A stretch of 64,000 nt of DNA from Moraxella sp. (GTDB lineage Bacteria > Pseudomonadota > Gammaproteobacteria > Pseudomonadales > Moraxellaceae), in the NCBI GenBank assembly GCA_030525825.1, contig JAUNDZ010000002.1, forward strand, positions 45,363-109,362. Reading direction: 5' to 3'. The notes beneath the pieces were generated by a model. That model saw only the letters and a program-made list of their open reading frames with translations. It did not search any database and was not told the origin of the DNA. Every line of letters begins with the position of its first letter. Position 1 is the stretch's first letter. The position numbers were made by a program, and so were the translations under genes. Of this stretch, positions 63,636-64,000 are shown piece after piece.

Positions 63636-64000
63636 TCAGTAGCCTTGCTTAGCAAGATTTTTAGACTCATCACAACTTTCTTGGTCGCCTAAAGTACAGG
63701 CTTTATTAAACCATTCTTTGGCTTCTTTTTTATTTTGATACACGCCCTCACCATTGTTATACATAAAACCCAAACTGTATTGAGCATTTGCAACTCCCTG
63801 CTCAGCAGCTTTACGATACCAGCTCACCGCCTGAGCATAGTCTTGTTTTACGCCATCTCCATTGTCATACATATTGCCCAAGTTAAATTGAGCCTTTGCA
63901 TGCCCTTGTTCAGCCGCTTTACGGAACCATCTCACTGCTTGGGCGTAGTCTTGTTTTACGCCATCTCCATTGTCATACATATTGCCCAAGTTAAATTGAG
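63636..64000 (-). CDS. Sel1-repeat protein, C-terminal part (5' end outside window)
   Basis: The frame runs off the right edge, so only the last 121 codons are seen. It contains at least three tandem Sel1-like (TPR-related) helical repeats of 36 residues: GNMYDNGDGVKQDYAQAVRW, FRKAAEQGHAKAQFNLG, then WYRKAAEQGVANAQYSLGFM, and a final degenerate one (NKKEAKEWFNKACTLGDQES). These bind proteins and are often exported or envelope-associated. No enzymatic domain is seen. Repeat units are nearly identical at DNA level, so repeat number may vary. The N-terminus, which would show export, is not visible. Confidence 0.9.
   Translation of the reverse strand, partial: QFNLGNMYDNGDGVKQDYAQAVRWFRKAAEQGHAKAQFNLGNMYDNGDGVKQDYAQAVSWYRKAAEQGVANAQYSLGFMYNNGEGVYQNKKEAKEWFNKACTLGDQESCDESKNLAKQGY
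63835..64000. repeat. Near-identical 108-bp tandem repeats in the Sel1 gene
   Basis: The 58 bp at 63835-63892 and 63943-64000 differ at one base, with a period of 108 bp (36 codons). The repeat continues out of the window. Such repeats recombine easily and change the number of Sel1 units. Confidence 0.85.

Noticed and set aside
63835-64000. Regular repeats that might be a CRISPR array
   Set aside because: The period is exactly 36 codons and the repeats encode Sel1 helices in an open frame, so they are coding repeats.
1-64000. Depletion of GCSGC sites as a mark of the NgoFVII-like system
   Set aside because: GCCGC and GCGGC occur frequently throughout, so no avoidance is visible by eye.
1-64000. 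tRNA, rRNA, transposase or prophage genes
   Set aside because: No cloverleaf-like T-loop sequences, rRNA segments, transposase motifs or phage structural genes were recognised in any gap.

Overview
The window is one contiguous stretch of a gammaproteobacterial chromosome at moderate G+C, best explained as a Moraxella-type member of the Moraxellaceae. The reasons are the short AccA that lacks the N-terminal segment (as remembered for Acinetobacter), gene pairs such as ibaG-murA and yraN-dolP, a Neisseria-type heme oxygenase and a FepA-type receptor. The species call is inference. I saw no rRNA, tRNA, prophage, transposase or CRISPR array.

Layout. 1-366 is the 3' end of pnp. 458-3757 is an AT-rich restriction-modification (R-M) block: an NgoFVII-like phospholipase-D-fold nuclease facing two overlapping cytosine-5 methyltransferases. 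3870-8425 holds hemO with a Fur-type promoter, a DUF454 membrane protein, upp, a PF13303 membrane protein and glmU. 8772-14784 has an NCS1-type permease and then a minus-strand series hisF, ribH, nusB, thiL, a free-standing RelA/SpoT-domain gene and pgpA. 15076-18411 is a GltIJKL glutamate/aspartate ABC importer. 18535-21333 is thrB followed at once by a second R-M system, an M.HhaI-like methylase with a HinP1I-like endonuclease, predicted to act at GCGC. 21354-24108 has a YafJ-like amidotransferase and bioC/bioF. 24286-27496 is a FepA-type receptor overlapping an IroE-like esterase.

27599-32242 carries htpG, DUF3025, a CopD-like membrane protein and a Bcr/CflA exporter. 32542-37323 is a four-gene chaperone-usher pilus operon whose chaperone has only one domain. 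37326-46717 contains rlmH, RDD, yraN, dolP-like, ibaG, murA, hisG, a gamma-glutamylcyclotransferase-like gene, hisD, hisC and class I fumarase. 46911-62008 holds rne (minus strand) with a long leader, rluC, ppx, accA, tilS, proC, yggT, lnt, a low-complexity anchored protein and an aminopeptidase P. The window ends with pabB and the 3' part of a Sel1-repeat gene on the minus strand.

Themes. Iron: heme is degraded by HemO, and a catecholate siderophore is imported and probably hydrolysed, with no siderophore synthesis genes in the window. Both iron promoters have a Fur-like site just upstream of a TTTACA -35. Defence: two cytosine R-M systems, with the GCGC tetranucleotide almost absent from the whole 64 kb (seven found by eye). 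Surface: an unusual pilus operon with a strong promoter set in palindromes and an attenuator after the major pilin. The main candidates for something not well described are the single-domain-chaperone pilus operon and the lone RelA/SpoT-domain gene abutting thiL.
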